From BOG-938 sp035524315 (GTDB taxonomy: Bacteria; Pseudomonadota; Alphaproteobacteria; Caulobacterales; Caulobacteraceae): a stretch of 64,000 bases of DNA. The stretch spans positions 1 to 64,000 of the forward strand of contig DATKPD010000028.1 of the NCBI GenBank assembly GCA_035524315.1, read 5' to 3'. Of this stretch, positions 43,666 to 51,736 are shown piece after piece. How positions within the stretch are numbered: the stretch's first letter is position 1; each line of letters starts with the position of its first letter. The notes under the pieces are model-generated. The model saw only the letters and a list, made by a program, of their open reading frames with translations. It searched no databases and was not told where the DNA came from. The position numbers and the translations under genes are program-made.

Positions 43666-44553
43666 TTGTCAGAAGCATTTCAACACACCTTGGCCGGCCC
43701 GGCCATCTGCGCAGGCGTTGGATTGCATTCCGGTCAGCGTGTCCGCCTGTCGATCAGACCCGCGCCCGTGGGGGCCGGCGTCGTGTTCGTGCGCACCGAT
43801 CTTGGGGGCGACAACCACGTCAGGGTCTCGCCTGAGGCTGTGACCCAGACCCGCCTGTGCACGGTGATCACCAACGCCTCGGGCGTGTCTGTGGCGACGA
43901 TCGAGCATCTGATGGCCGCGCTGGCCGCCCTCAACATCGACAATGTCGTGGTCGAGCTGGACGGGACCGAGGTGCCGATCATGGACGGCTCGGCCCTGCC
44001 GTTCGTGCAATTGCTCGACCGCGCCGGTCGGCGCCGGCAGGACGCCGAGCGCCGCTATATCGAGGTCCTGGATACGGTCGAGGTGTGGGACGGCGACAAG
44101 TTCGCCCGCCTGTCGCCCGCCAATGGCTTCGAGATGGCGTTCGAGATCGTGTTCCCCAACGCCTTGATCGGCCGCCAGCGGGTCGAGCTGGAAATCGACG
44201 AAGACAGCTTCCGCCAGGAACTGGCCGATTGTCGCACCTTCGGGTTCCTGCACGAGGTCGAGGCCCTGCGCGCCGCGGGCTTGGCGCGCGGCGGCTCGAT
44301 GGACAACGCCCTGGTGATCGAGGGCGACCGCCTGCTCAATCCCGGCGGCCTGCGCCGGCCCGACGAGTTCGTGCGCCACAAGGCGCTGGACGCCGTGGGC
44401 GACCTCTATGTGCTGGGCGCGCCGATCATCGGACGCTTCGAGGGCTTCAAGGCCGGTCACGCGCTCAACAATCTGGTGGTCCGCGCCCTGGTCGAGCAGC
44501 CCCAGGCCTGGCGCTTCGCGCCGTTCAGCGCCCGCCTCGCCCAGGCGAGTTGA
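43666..44553 (+). CDS. lpxC: UDP-3-O-acyl-N-acetylglucosamine deacetylase
   Basis: 295-aa zinc enzyme for the committed step of lipid A synthesis. Seen: the start region QHTLAGPAICAGVGLHSG, zinc ligands H81 (TIEHLMAA), H238 and D242 (RHKALDAVGD), and catalytic H265 (FKAGHALNNLV), all in the standard places. The start is a TTG. About 200 bp of AT-rich leader precede it after the ftsZ terminator, so it has its own promoter. In many proteobacteria lpxC directly follows ftsZ, as here. Confidence 0.96.
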   Translation: MSEAFQHTLAGPAICAGVGLHSGQRVRLSIRPAPVGAGVVFVRTDLGGDNHVRVSPEAVTQTRLCTVITNASGVSVATIEHLMAALAALNIDNVVVELDGTEVPIMDGSALPFVQLLDRAGRRRQDAERRYIEVLDTVEVWDGDKFARLSPANGFEMAFEIVFPNALIGRQRVELEIDEDSFRQELADCRTFGFLHEVEALRAAGLARGGSMDNALVIEGDRLLNPGGLRRPDEFVRHKALDAVGDLYVLGAPIIGRFEGFKAGHALNNLVVRALVEQPQAWRFAPFSARLAQAS

Positions 44554-44677
44554 TCGCCGTCGGCCTTTGGGCCAACCGCCGCGTTTGCGCGGACGGGCTG
44601 CTGGTGTAGAACCGGCCTCGAACAGTCGATCCGAAGGCCCCGCCCCGGCGATCGGCGCACCCTAGACGTGAGGCGAC

Positions 44678-45553
44678 GTGCTCAGCCGTTTGCGTAGACC
44701 CATCCTGATCGGCATGGCCCTGGCGGCCTGCACCCTGGCCGTCACGGGCTGCGCCAAGAAGAAGCGCCCGGATCTGGGCATTCAGGAACGGCCGGTCGAA
44801 CTGATCTACGACACCGGCGCCACCAATCTCGACCAGCATCACTGGGCCGACGCGGTGGACTATTTCCACGAGGTCGAGCGCCAGTATCCCTATTCGGAAT
44901 GGGCCCGCCGGGCGGTGCTGATGACCGCCTACGCCCATTACCAAGCCGACGACTATAGCGACGCGGTGGACGACGCCGACCGCTTCATCTCGCTCTACCC
45001 TGGCAACGCCTCGGCGGTGTACGCCTACTATCTGAAGGCCATCTGCTATTTCGAGCAGATCACCGACGTGGGCCGCGACCAGGCCACCACCGAACAGGCC
45101 CTGTCGAACCTGCGCGAAGTGGTGCGCCGCTATCCGACCTCGCAATACGCCGCCGACGCCAAGCTCAAGATCGACATGGTCAACGACCAGTTGGCCGGCA
45201 AGGAAATGAGCATTGGCCGCTGGTATCTGCGCAATGGCCAGCCCCTGTCCTCCATCGGCCGGTTCAAGACTGTGATCGACCGCTACCAGACGACCTCGCA
45301 CGCGCCCGAGGCGCTGTACCGGCTGGTCGAGGCCTATATGACCCTAGGCCTGACCGAGGAGGCCAAGCGCAACGCGGCGGTGCTGGGCTACAACTATCCG
45401 GGCGACCCTTGGTATTCGGACGCCTACGACCTGATGAACGGCAAAGGCCTGAAACCCGCGGTGGTCCCCGTGGTGCGCCGGCACGGCGTCAGCATGCCCG
45501 CCATCCACTTCCCGAGCGTGCCCAACCTGCTCAAGCCGCCGAAATTCTTCTGA
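44678..45553 (+). CDS. bamD: Outer membrane assembly lipoprotein BamD (ComL)
   Basis: 291-aa TPR lipoprotein of the BAM complex, which inserts beta-barrel proteins. N-terminus LSRLRRPILIGMALAACTLA then lipobox VTGC; TPR pattern YFHEVERQYPYSEWARRAVL, with paired repeats through residue ~240 (PTSQYAADAKLKIDMVNDQL, APEALYRLVEAYMTLGLTEE). The start is a GTG. The last ~50 residues are Pro/Val/His-rich. It follows lpxC by 124 bp and precedes recN, a common alphaproteobacterial order. Confidence 0.94.
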   Translation: MLSRLRRPILIGMALAACTLAVTGCAKKKRPDLGIQERPVELIYDTGATNLDQHHWADAVDYFHEVERQYPYSEWARRAVLMTAYAHYQADDYSDAVDDADRFISLYPGNASAVYAYYLKAICYFEQITDVGRDQATTEQALSNLREVVRRYPTSQYAADAKLKIDMVNDQLAGKEMSIGRWYLRNGQPLSSIGRFKTVIDRYQTTSHAPEALYRLVEAYMTLGLTEEAKRNAAVLGYNYPGDPWYSDAYDLMNGKGLKPAVVPVVRRHGVSMPAIHFPSVPNLLKPPKFF

Positions 45554-45619
45554 TCGTACCTCGCCGATCGGGGCGCGGGCGCCATTGAGCCGAGCCGGAT
45601 TCGCGGCCATCCTGCGCCC

Positions 45620-47320
45620 ATGCTGATCGGCCTTGGCATTCGCGACGTCGTCTTGATCGAGACGCTGGACCTGGACATCGGGCCGGGCCTGACCGTGCTG
45701 ACCGGCGAAACCGGCGCCGGCAAATCCATCATCCTCGACGCCCTGGGCCTCGCCACCGGATCGCGCGCCGAGGCCGGACTGGTTCGGCGCGGCCGCAGCC
45801 AGGCCGCCGTCACCGCCGTGTTCAACCCCTCGGCCGACCATCCGGTCTGGACCCTGCTTGACAACAAGGGCGTGGCCTACGAGCGCGGCGAAGACCTGGT
45901 CTTGCGCCGCCAGCTGGGCGCCGATGGACGCTCGCGCGCCTTCGTCAACGACCAGGCGGTGGGGGTGGGCGTCCTGCGCGAAGCGGGCGCGCTTCTGCTC
46001 GAGGTGCACGGCCAGCATGAAACGGTCGGCCTGCTTGACGCCAAGACCCACCGCCCCTTGCTCGACGCCTACGGCGCAACCTCGTCGGCGGCCCAGGCGA
46101 CCGCCCGGGCCTGGAGCGACTGGCGCGCGGCGCTCAAGACCGCGGACGATCTGCGCCGCGCCGCCGCCGAGTCTTTGGCAGAGCGTGACGAACTGGCCCT
46201 GCGCCTCGCCGAGCTTGACCGGCTTGATCCCAAGGCCGGCGAGGAAACGGCCCTCGCCGAGGAGCGCGCCCTGCTGGGCGCGTCGGAAAAGGCCCTGGCG
46301 GACATAGCCGCCGCGCGCGATCACCTGGGCGGCGACGCCCTTGGCGGCCGCCTCGCCCAGGCCTTCCGCGCCCTGGAGCGCGCGCGCGAGCGGGCGATCC
46401 ACGCCGGAGCGACCGAGACGAGCGCGCCAGTGACGCGCATCGCCCAGGCCGCCGAGGCGGTCGACCGCGCCCTGGTCGAGGCGCAGGAGGCCGTGGCCGC
46501 CATCGACGCCGCGGCCGCCGCGCTCGATTTCGAACCGGACCGGCTGGACAAGACCGAGGAGCGCCTGTTCGCCCTGCGCGCCCTGGCCCGCAAGCTGGGC
46601 AAGCCGGTCGAGGCCTTGCCCGAGGAGCGGCGGCGCATCGCCCAGGCCCTGCACGGCGTGGAAGACGCCGAGGCGGCCCAGAAGACCGCCGACCAGGCCG
46701 TCGCCGACGCCCGCGCCGCCTATCTGCACGCCGCCGAGGCTCTGAGCGCCACGCGCAAGGCCGCCGGGCAGGAACTGGAGCGGGCGGTCAACGCGGAGTT
46801 GGCGCCGCTCAAATTGGACAAGGCCCGCTTCCGCGTGAGCCTTGAGCGGCTCGATGAGGACCGCGGCGGCCCGGCGGGCCTCGACCGCGTGGCGTTCGAG
46901 ATTTCCACCAACGCCGGGACGCCATTCGGCCCCCTGGGCGAGATCGCCTCGGGCGGCGAGTTGGCTCGTTTCGCCCTGGCGCTCAAGGCCGCCCTGGCCG
47001 CACGTGACGAGGCCGCCCAGCCGCTGATGATCTTCGATGAGGTCGACCAAGGCGTAGGCGGGGCGGTGGCCGACGCGGTGGGCCTGCGCCTCAAGCGCCT
47101 GGCCAGCCGAGCCCAGGTGCTGGTGGTCACCCACAGCCCGCAGGTGGCGGCCCGCGCGGAAGCCCATTGGCGGGTTTCGAAGTCGGGCTCGGACCCCGTG
47201 CGCACGGCGGTGGAGGCGCTCAGCCCCGAGGCGCGCGAGGAGGAACTGGCGCGCATGCTCGCCGGCGCCGAGATCACCGAAGCCGCCCGCGCCGCCGCCC
47301 GGGCCTTGATGGACGCATGA
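45620..47320 (+). CDS. recN: DNA repair protein RecN
   Basis: 566-aa SMC-like ATPase for double-strand-break repair. Seen: Walker A GETGAGKSIILD (residues 29-40), long coiled-coil-forming Ala/Arg/Glu-rich middle (~160-380), signature IASGGELARFALALKAALA, Walker B PLMIFDEVDQGVGG and the C-terminal D/H-loop region VLVVTHSPQVAARAEAHWRV. Its TGA stop overlaps the ligA ATG by 4 bp, so the two DNA-repair genes form an operon. No LexA/SOS-type box was identified by eye. Confidence 0.95.
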   Translation: MLIGLGIRDVVLIETLDLDIGPGLTVLTGETGAGKSIILDALGLATGSRAEAGLVRRGRSQAAVTAVFNPSADHPVWTLLDNKGVAYERGEDLVLRRQLGADGRSRAFVNDQAVGVGVLREAGALLLEVHGQHETVGLLDAKTHRPLLDAYGATSSAAQATARAWSDWRAALKTADDLRRAAAESLAERDELALRLAELDRLDPKAGEETALAEERALLGASEKALADIAAARDHLGGDALGGRLAQAFRALERARERAIHAGATETSAPVTRIAQAAEAVDRALVEAQEAVAAIDAAAAALDFEPDRLDKTEERLFALRALARKLGKPVEALPEERRRIAQALHGVEDAEAAQKTADQAVADARAAYLHAAEALSATRKAAGQELERAVNAELAPLKLDKARFRVSLERLDEDRGGPAGLDRVAFEISTNAGTPFGPLGEIASGGELARFALALKAALAARDEAAQPLMIFDEVDQGVGGAVADAVGLRLKRLASRAQVLVVTHSPQVAARAEAHWRVSKSGSDPVRTAVEALSPEAREEELARMLAGAEITEAARAAARALMDA

Positions 47321-49659
47321 CCACGCCCGTCCCCGACCTCACCGAAGCCGAGGCTGCAGACGAGTTGCAGCGGCTGGCCGACGAGCTGGCGGCGCACGAC
47401 CTGCGCTACCACCAGCAGGACGCGCCGACCATCTCCGACGGCGAGTACGATGCTCTGAAGCGCCGCAACAGCGACATCGAGGCGCGCTTTCCCCATCTCG
47501 TGCGCGACAATTCCCCGAGCCTCAAGGTCGGCGCCGCGCGCGCCGCGGCCTTCGCGCCGGTGGAACATGGGGCGCCGATGCTGTCGCTCGACAACGCCTT
47601 CACAGATTCCGAGGCTGAGGAGTTCGACGCCCGCATCCGCCGCTTCCTGCGGCTGGGCCCAACCGACACGGTCGCCTACACCGCCGAGCCCAAGATCGAC
47701 GGTCTGTCCTGCTCGATCCGCTACGAGAGGGGCGTGTTGGTCCAGGCGGCCACGCGCGGCGACGGCAAGGTGGGCGAGGATGTCACCGCCAATGTCCGCA
47801 CCATCCAGGACATCCCCGCGACACTGCACGGCCGGGGCTGGCCCGACCAGATCGAGGTGCGCGGCGAGGTCTATCTCGGGCATGAAGAATTCGCCGCCCT
47901 CAACGCCGCCGCCGCCGAGGCGGGCCAGAAGGTCTACGCCAACCCGCGCAACGCCGCGGCCGGCTCTTTGCGCCAGATCGACAGCGCGATCACCGCCAAG
48001 CGGCCGCTGAAGTTCTTCGCCTACGCCTGGGGCCAGTTGAGCGCGCCGTTCGCCCATACCCAGTGGGAGGCGCTGGGCAAGCTCAAGGCCTGGGGGTTCC
48101 AGACCACGCCCCAGAGCGAGCGGGTGGAAAACGCCGCCGGCCTGCTGGCCGCCTATGCCCGGATGGAAGCCCTGCGCCCCAAGCTCTCCTTCGACATCGA
48201 CGGGGTGGTGTACAAGGTCGACCGGCTGGATTGGCAGCATCGGCTGGGGTTCGTCACGCGCACGCCGCGCTGGGCGATTGCGCGCAAGTTCCCCGCCCAG
48301 CAGGCCCGCACCGTGCTGGAGGCGATCGACATTCAGGTGGGCCGCACCGGCGCGATCACCCCGGTGGCGCGCTTGCGGCCCGTGACGGTCGGCGGGGTCG
48401 TGGTGGTCAACGCCACCCTGCATAACGCCGACGAGATCGCCCGCAAGGACGTGCGCGTGGGCGACACCGTGATCCTGCAGCGCGCCGGGGACGTGATCCC
48501 CCAGATCGTGGGCGTGGTGCTGGACGAGCGGCCCAAGGACGCGGTCCCCTTTGTCTTTCCCAGCCGCTGCCCGTGCATCCTGCACACCCCCCTGACCCAG
48601 GAGACCACCGTCGCCGGCGCCGAGACCGTGGTGCGCCGCTGCACCGGAGAATTCGCCTGTCCGTTTCAGCGCCTGGCGCACCTGCGCCACTTCGTCTCGC
48701 GCCGGGCCTTCGACATCGAGGGCCTCGGGGAAAAGCAGCTGACCGCCTTCAACGAGCGCGGCTGGATCGTCGACCCGGCCGACATCTTCGTCCTGGCCCG
48801 CGACGCGGCCAAGATGGACGAACTGCGCGCGACCGAGGGCTATGGCGAGACCAGTGTGCGCAACCTGATCGCCGGCATCGAGGCCCGGCGACAGGTCGCG
48901 CTGGATAGTTTCATTTACGGCCTGGGCATCCGCCACGTAGGCGAGACCACTTCGCTCGCTCTCGCCCGCCATTTCGAAACCGTGGACGCCTTCCTGGCCG
49001 CCGCGAGCGCCGCCTCGCGGCAGACGGCCAGCGCGGCCTATGTCGAGCTATCCGACCTGGAAGGCCTTGGTCCAACGGCGGTGGAGGCGGTGCTCGCCTT
49101 CGCCCGCGCCCAGCCCGACCTGCTGGCGCCCGAGGACGCCGCGCTGGACCTGCGTCTGCGCCTGGCCCTGCCCAAGCTGAACGTGCGCGCGCGCGAGGCC
49201 CTGGCCGCCCGCTATCAAACCTGGGCTGCCTTCGCCGAGGCCGCTCGTGCGGCCGCCGCCGGCATGCCAGGCGAGGCGTTCAGCGAGATCGCGGGCGTGG
49301 ATCAGGTCGGGCCGGTGGCCGCGCGCATGGTGGCTGAGTTCTTCGGCGAGGATCACAATCGCCGGCTGGTGGACAAGCTTTTGGCGGAACTGACCGTACT
49401 GCCCGCTGAACGACCCAAGACCGACACCGCCGTGGCCGGAAAGACCGTGGTGTTCACCGGCGCCCTGGAGAAGATGACGCGCGACGAAGCCAAGGCCCAG
49501 GCCGAGAGCCTGGGGGCCAAGGTCGCCGGATCGGTATCGAGGAAAACCGATCTGGTGGTGGCGGGCCCAGGCGCCGGATCCAAGCTGAAGACCGCCGCCG
49601 ACCTGGGCGTCCAGGTGCTGACCGAGGACGAGTGGCTGGCGCTGGTGGCCCCGCAGTAA
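47317..49659 (+). CDS. ligA: NAD-dependent DNA ligase
   Basis: 780-aa ligase that seals nicks in replication and repair. Seen: Ia domain (DLRYHQQDAPTISDGEYDAL), adenylation lysine K126 in AEPKIDGLSCSIRY, OB-fold and a Cys4 zinc finger (CPCILHTPL ... RRCTGEFACPF), helix-hairpin-helix repeats and a C-terminal BRCT domain (AGKTVVFTGALEKMTRDEAK ... ADLGVQVLTEDEWLALV). About 100 residues longer than E. coli LigA, mostly in the region before the HhH repeats. The start overlaps the recN stop. It ends 3 bp from the convergent mscS-type gene. Confidence 0.96.
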   Translation: MTTPVPDLTEAEAADELQRLADELAAHDLRYHQQDAPTISDGEYDALKRRNSDIEARFPHLVRDNSPSLKVGAARAAAFAPVEHGAPMLSLDNAFTDSEAEEFDARIRRFLRLGPTDTVAYTAEPKIDGLSCSIRYERGVLVQAATRGDGKVGEDVTANVRTIQDIPATLHGRGWPDQIEVRGEVYLGHEEFAALNAAAAEAGQKVYANPRNAAAGSLRQIDSAITAKRPLKFFAYAWGQLSAPFAHTQWEALGKLKAWGFQTTPQSERVENAAGLLAAYARMEALRPKLSFDIDGVVYKVDRLDWQHRLGFVTRTPRWAIARKFPAQQARTVLEAIDIQVGRTGAITPVARLRPVTVGGVVVVNATLHNADEIARKDVRVGDTVILQRAGDVIPQIVGVVLDERPKDAVPFVFPSRCPCILHTPLTQETTVAGAETVVRRCTGEFACPFQRLAHLRHFVSRRAFDIEGLGEKQLTAFNERGWIVDPADIFVLARDAAKMDELRATEGYGETSVRNLIAGIEARRQVALDSFIYGLGIRHVGETTSLALARHFETVDAFLAAASAASRQTASAAYVELSDLEGLGPTAVEAVLAFARAQPDLLAPEDAALDLRLRLALPKLNVRAREALAARYQTWAAFAEAARAAAAGMPGEAFSEIAGVDQVGPVAARMVAEFFGEDHNRRLVDKLLAELTVLPAERPKTDTAVAGKTVVFTGALEKMTRDEAKAQAESLGAKVAGSVSRKTDLVVAGPGAGSKLKTAADLGVQVLTEDEWLALVAPQ

Positions 49660-49662
49660 CGC

Positions 49663-50850
49663 CTAATTCCCGACCATCGCCCGCCCTTGAGCCAGGGCGT
49701 CGCTCGATGGGGTCGGGGCGCCCCCGGCCGCGCCGTTCGACGCGCTCGGCCCCTCGGGCAGTTCAGCCATCTCGCCTTTGAAATCAGCCCGGTCGCGCGG
49801 CAGGGCGTCGGGATAGGCCTCCAGCAGCCATGCGATCATCTTCTCGCGCACCTCGCAGCGCAGATCGAAGGTCTCCGGGGCGTTCTTGGCGCTGACCAGG
49901 CAGCGGATCTGCATGGTCTTCTCGCTGAAGTCGGTCACCGCCAGATTGACCACCCGTTTGTCCCACAGGTGCGAGCCCGCGGCGATCTCGCTCAGCTTCT
50001 GGCGCATGGCTTCGACCGGTGCGCGGAAGTCGACGTAGAGGATCACCGTGCCGATCAGGCTGGCGGACTCCCGCGTCCAGTTCTGGAAGGGCTTCTGGAT
50101 GAAATAGGTCAGGGGCAGGACCATGCGCCGCCAATCCCACAGGCGCACCACCACATAGGTGCCCGTGATCTCCTCGATCCAGCCCCACTCGTTCTCCACG
50201 ATCACCGCGTCCTCCAGCCGGATCGGCTGCGTCATGGCGATCTGGACCCCGGCGAAGATATTGGTCAGCACGGGCTGCAGGGCCAGGCCGGCGATGATGC
50301 CCGCTGCGCCGGCCGAGGCCAGGAGGCTCACTCCCCACTGGCGAACGCCCGGCACGGTCATCAGGGCGAAGGACACGGTCAGCAGCCACAACACGGCCAC
50401 CAGCAGCTGCTCCAGGATTTTCGCCTGGGTCAGGTGTTTGCGCGCCAGTAGATTGTCTTCGACGTCGATCTTGTAGCGGCGGATGTAGCGGCGCGACGCG
50501 ACCTGGGCGGCGATGATCGCGGCCCAGCCGATAAGCAGCACCAGGGCGACCAGCACCACCTGGCGCGTTATGGCGGCCACACGAGCGTCGATCGGCGAGA
50601 GCGAAGCGCCGACAGCGACCGCGCAGATCAGCGCCGCCAAGGCGGCAGGTCCCCCGGTCTGGTCCACGAAGGCGCGCCAGAAGGGGGCCTTACCCTCGCC
50701 GCTGAGCTTTTGCAGCAGGCGATAGACGCCCTTCTGCAGCCCCAACGCCACCGCCAGGCACACGGCGACGATGATCACCGTCGCGGCCCACCCTGGGAGC
50801 CAGGCGACCGCGCCGGCCACGCCCAGGCGGACGTCGTGATACGTGCCCAT
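49663..50850 (-). CDS. Mechanosensitive channel, MscS family
   Basis: 395-aa inner-membrane channel protecting against osmotic down-shock. About five helices; the pore-lining helix and following segment read LLASAGAAGIIAGLALQPVL, then TNIFAGVQIAMTQPIRLED. The cytoplasmic beta domain follows (VIVENEWGWIEEITGTYVVV) and the C-terminus is Pro/Ala/Ser-rich. I chose the Met at 50850 because GGAG lies 6 bases upstream and the helix starts soon after; an upstream extension to 50964 has no support. The extended length compared with E. coli MscS (286 aa) comes from extra N-terminal helices. Confidence 0.92.
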   Translation of the reverse strand: MGTYHDVRLGVAGAVAWLPGWAATVIIVAVCLAVALGLQKGVYRLLQKLSGEGKAPFWRAFVDQTGGPAALAALICAVAVGASLSPIDARVAAITRQVVLVALVLLIGWAAIIAAQVASRRYIRRYKIDVEDNLLARKHLTQAKILEQLLVAVLWLLTVSFALMTVPGVRQWGVSLLASAGAAGIIAGLALQPVLTNIFAGVQIAMTQPIRLEDAVIVENEWGWIEEITGTYVVVRLWDWRRMVLPLTYFIQKPFQNWTRESASLIGTVILYVDFRAPVEAMRQKLSEIAAGSHLWDKRVVNLAVTDFSEKTMQIRCLVSAKNAPETFDLRCEVREKMIAWLLEAYPDALPRDRADFKGEMAELPEGPSASNGAAGGAPTPSSDALAQGRAMVGN

Positions 50851-50978
50851 GCCCAACTCCACGCCGTTCAACGCGCTGGCGCCCAAAGTGCGAACCGCCG
50901 TCACGGGACGAAATGGCTGGCGACAGGGTATGGTTGCCGGGCTTAGGCGCGGCGGCCGGTCCATGCTAAGGCTGCGTG

Positions 50979-51161
50979 ATGAACGATCAGTCCAATGCCC
51001 CCGCCGCCGTCCAGGCCGACGAAACCCCCGCCCAGCGCGCCCTGCGCCTGCGCAAGGCCGCCCTCAAGGCGCGGCAGGGTCCGCCCCACGGCCGCCATTT
51101 CCACCCCGACCAGGTTTCGGGCATGCCGCACGGCGCCTCCAAGCCGCAGATGCGCAAATAG
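50979..51161 (+). CDS. Small hypothetical protein
   Basis: 60-aa basic protein (MNDQSNAPAAVQADETPAQR ... SKPQMRK). LRLRKAALKARQGPPHGRHF looks like a basic helix, followed by a His/Gly/Pro tail. AAGG lies about ten bases before the ATG. It ends 4 bp before the GreA-like gene, so the two are probably one transcript. I do not recognise a family. Confidence 0.6.
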   Translation: MNDQSNAPAAVQADETPAQRALRLRKAALKARQGPPHGRHFHPDQVSGMPHGASKPQMRK

Positions 51162-51165
51162 GTAC

Positions 51166-51645
51166 ATGTCCGTCGCCTTCACGCGGGAAGAGGACTACGA
51201 GGCCCAGGCGGCCAACCTGCCCGACCGGCCGATCTCGCCCCACCCAAACCTCGTGACCGCCGCTGGCCTGGAGGCGATCGACGCGGCCCTGGCCGACGCC
51301 CGCGCCGCCTACGTCGCCGCTCAGAGTTCTGGCGACGTCCAGGCCGATCGCACAGCCATGGCCCGCGCCACGCGCGACCTGCGCTATTGGTCCGCGCGCC
51401 GGGCCAGCGCGCAATTGACCGCGCCCGACCCCGTCTGCGGCCAGGTCCAGTTCGGCCGGACGGTGCGCATCGCGCGCGACGATGGACGTGAACAGACGTT
51501 CCAGATCGTCGGCGAAGACGAGGCGGATCCCGCCGCGGGAAAAATCTCCTATGTCGCGCCGCTGGCCCGCGCCCTCCTGGGCAAGACGGAAGGCGACTGG
51601 ATCGAAGCTGCGGGCGCGGGCATAGAAATCCTGGCGGTGCTTTAG
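51166..51645 (+). CDS. GreA/GreB-family transcription elongation factor-like protein
   Basis: 159-aa protein. Residues ~25-90 form a helical pair (LVTAAGLEAIDAALADARAA ... ARATRDLRYWSARRASAQLT) like the GreA coiled coil, and 95-159 the FKBP-like C-terminal domain (QVQFGRTVRIARDDGREQTF, KISYVAPLARALLGKTEGDW). Gre factors rescue backtracked RNA polymerase; relatives such as Rnk-type proteins act differently. The acidic tip of classical GreA is not obvious, so cleavage activity is uncertain. The small gene upstream is 4 bp away. Confidence 0.83.
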   Translation: MSVAFTREEDYEAQAANLPDRPISPHPNLVTAAGLEAIDAALADARAAYVAAQSSGDVQADRTAMARATRDLRYWSARRASAQLTAPDPVCGQVQFGRTVRIARDDGREQTFQIVGEDEADPAAGKISYVAPLARALLGKTEGDWIEAAGAGIEILAVL

Positions 51646-51736
51646 GAGACGCGGCGCGCGGCGTCGTCGCGCTCGCCGACCAGTTCATCGGACAGCGAGC
51701 GGAAGCGCAGCATGGCCGGGCCCCGGCCAAAGACGT

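Noticed and set aside
46720..48972. 750-codon antisense open frame across recN and ligA
   Set aside because: Both sense genes are unambiguous, and the antisense product is low complexity.
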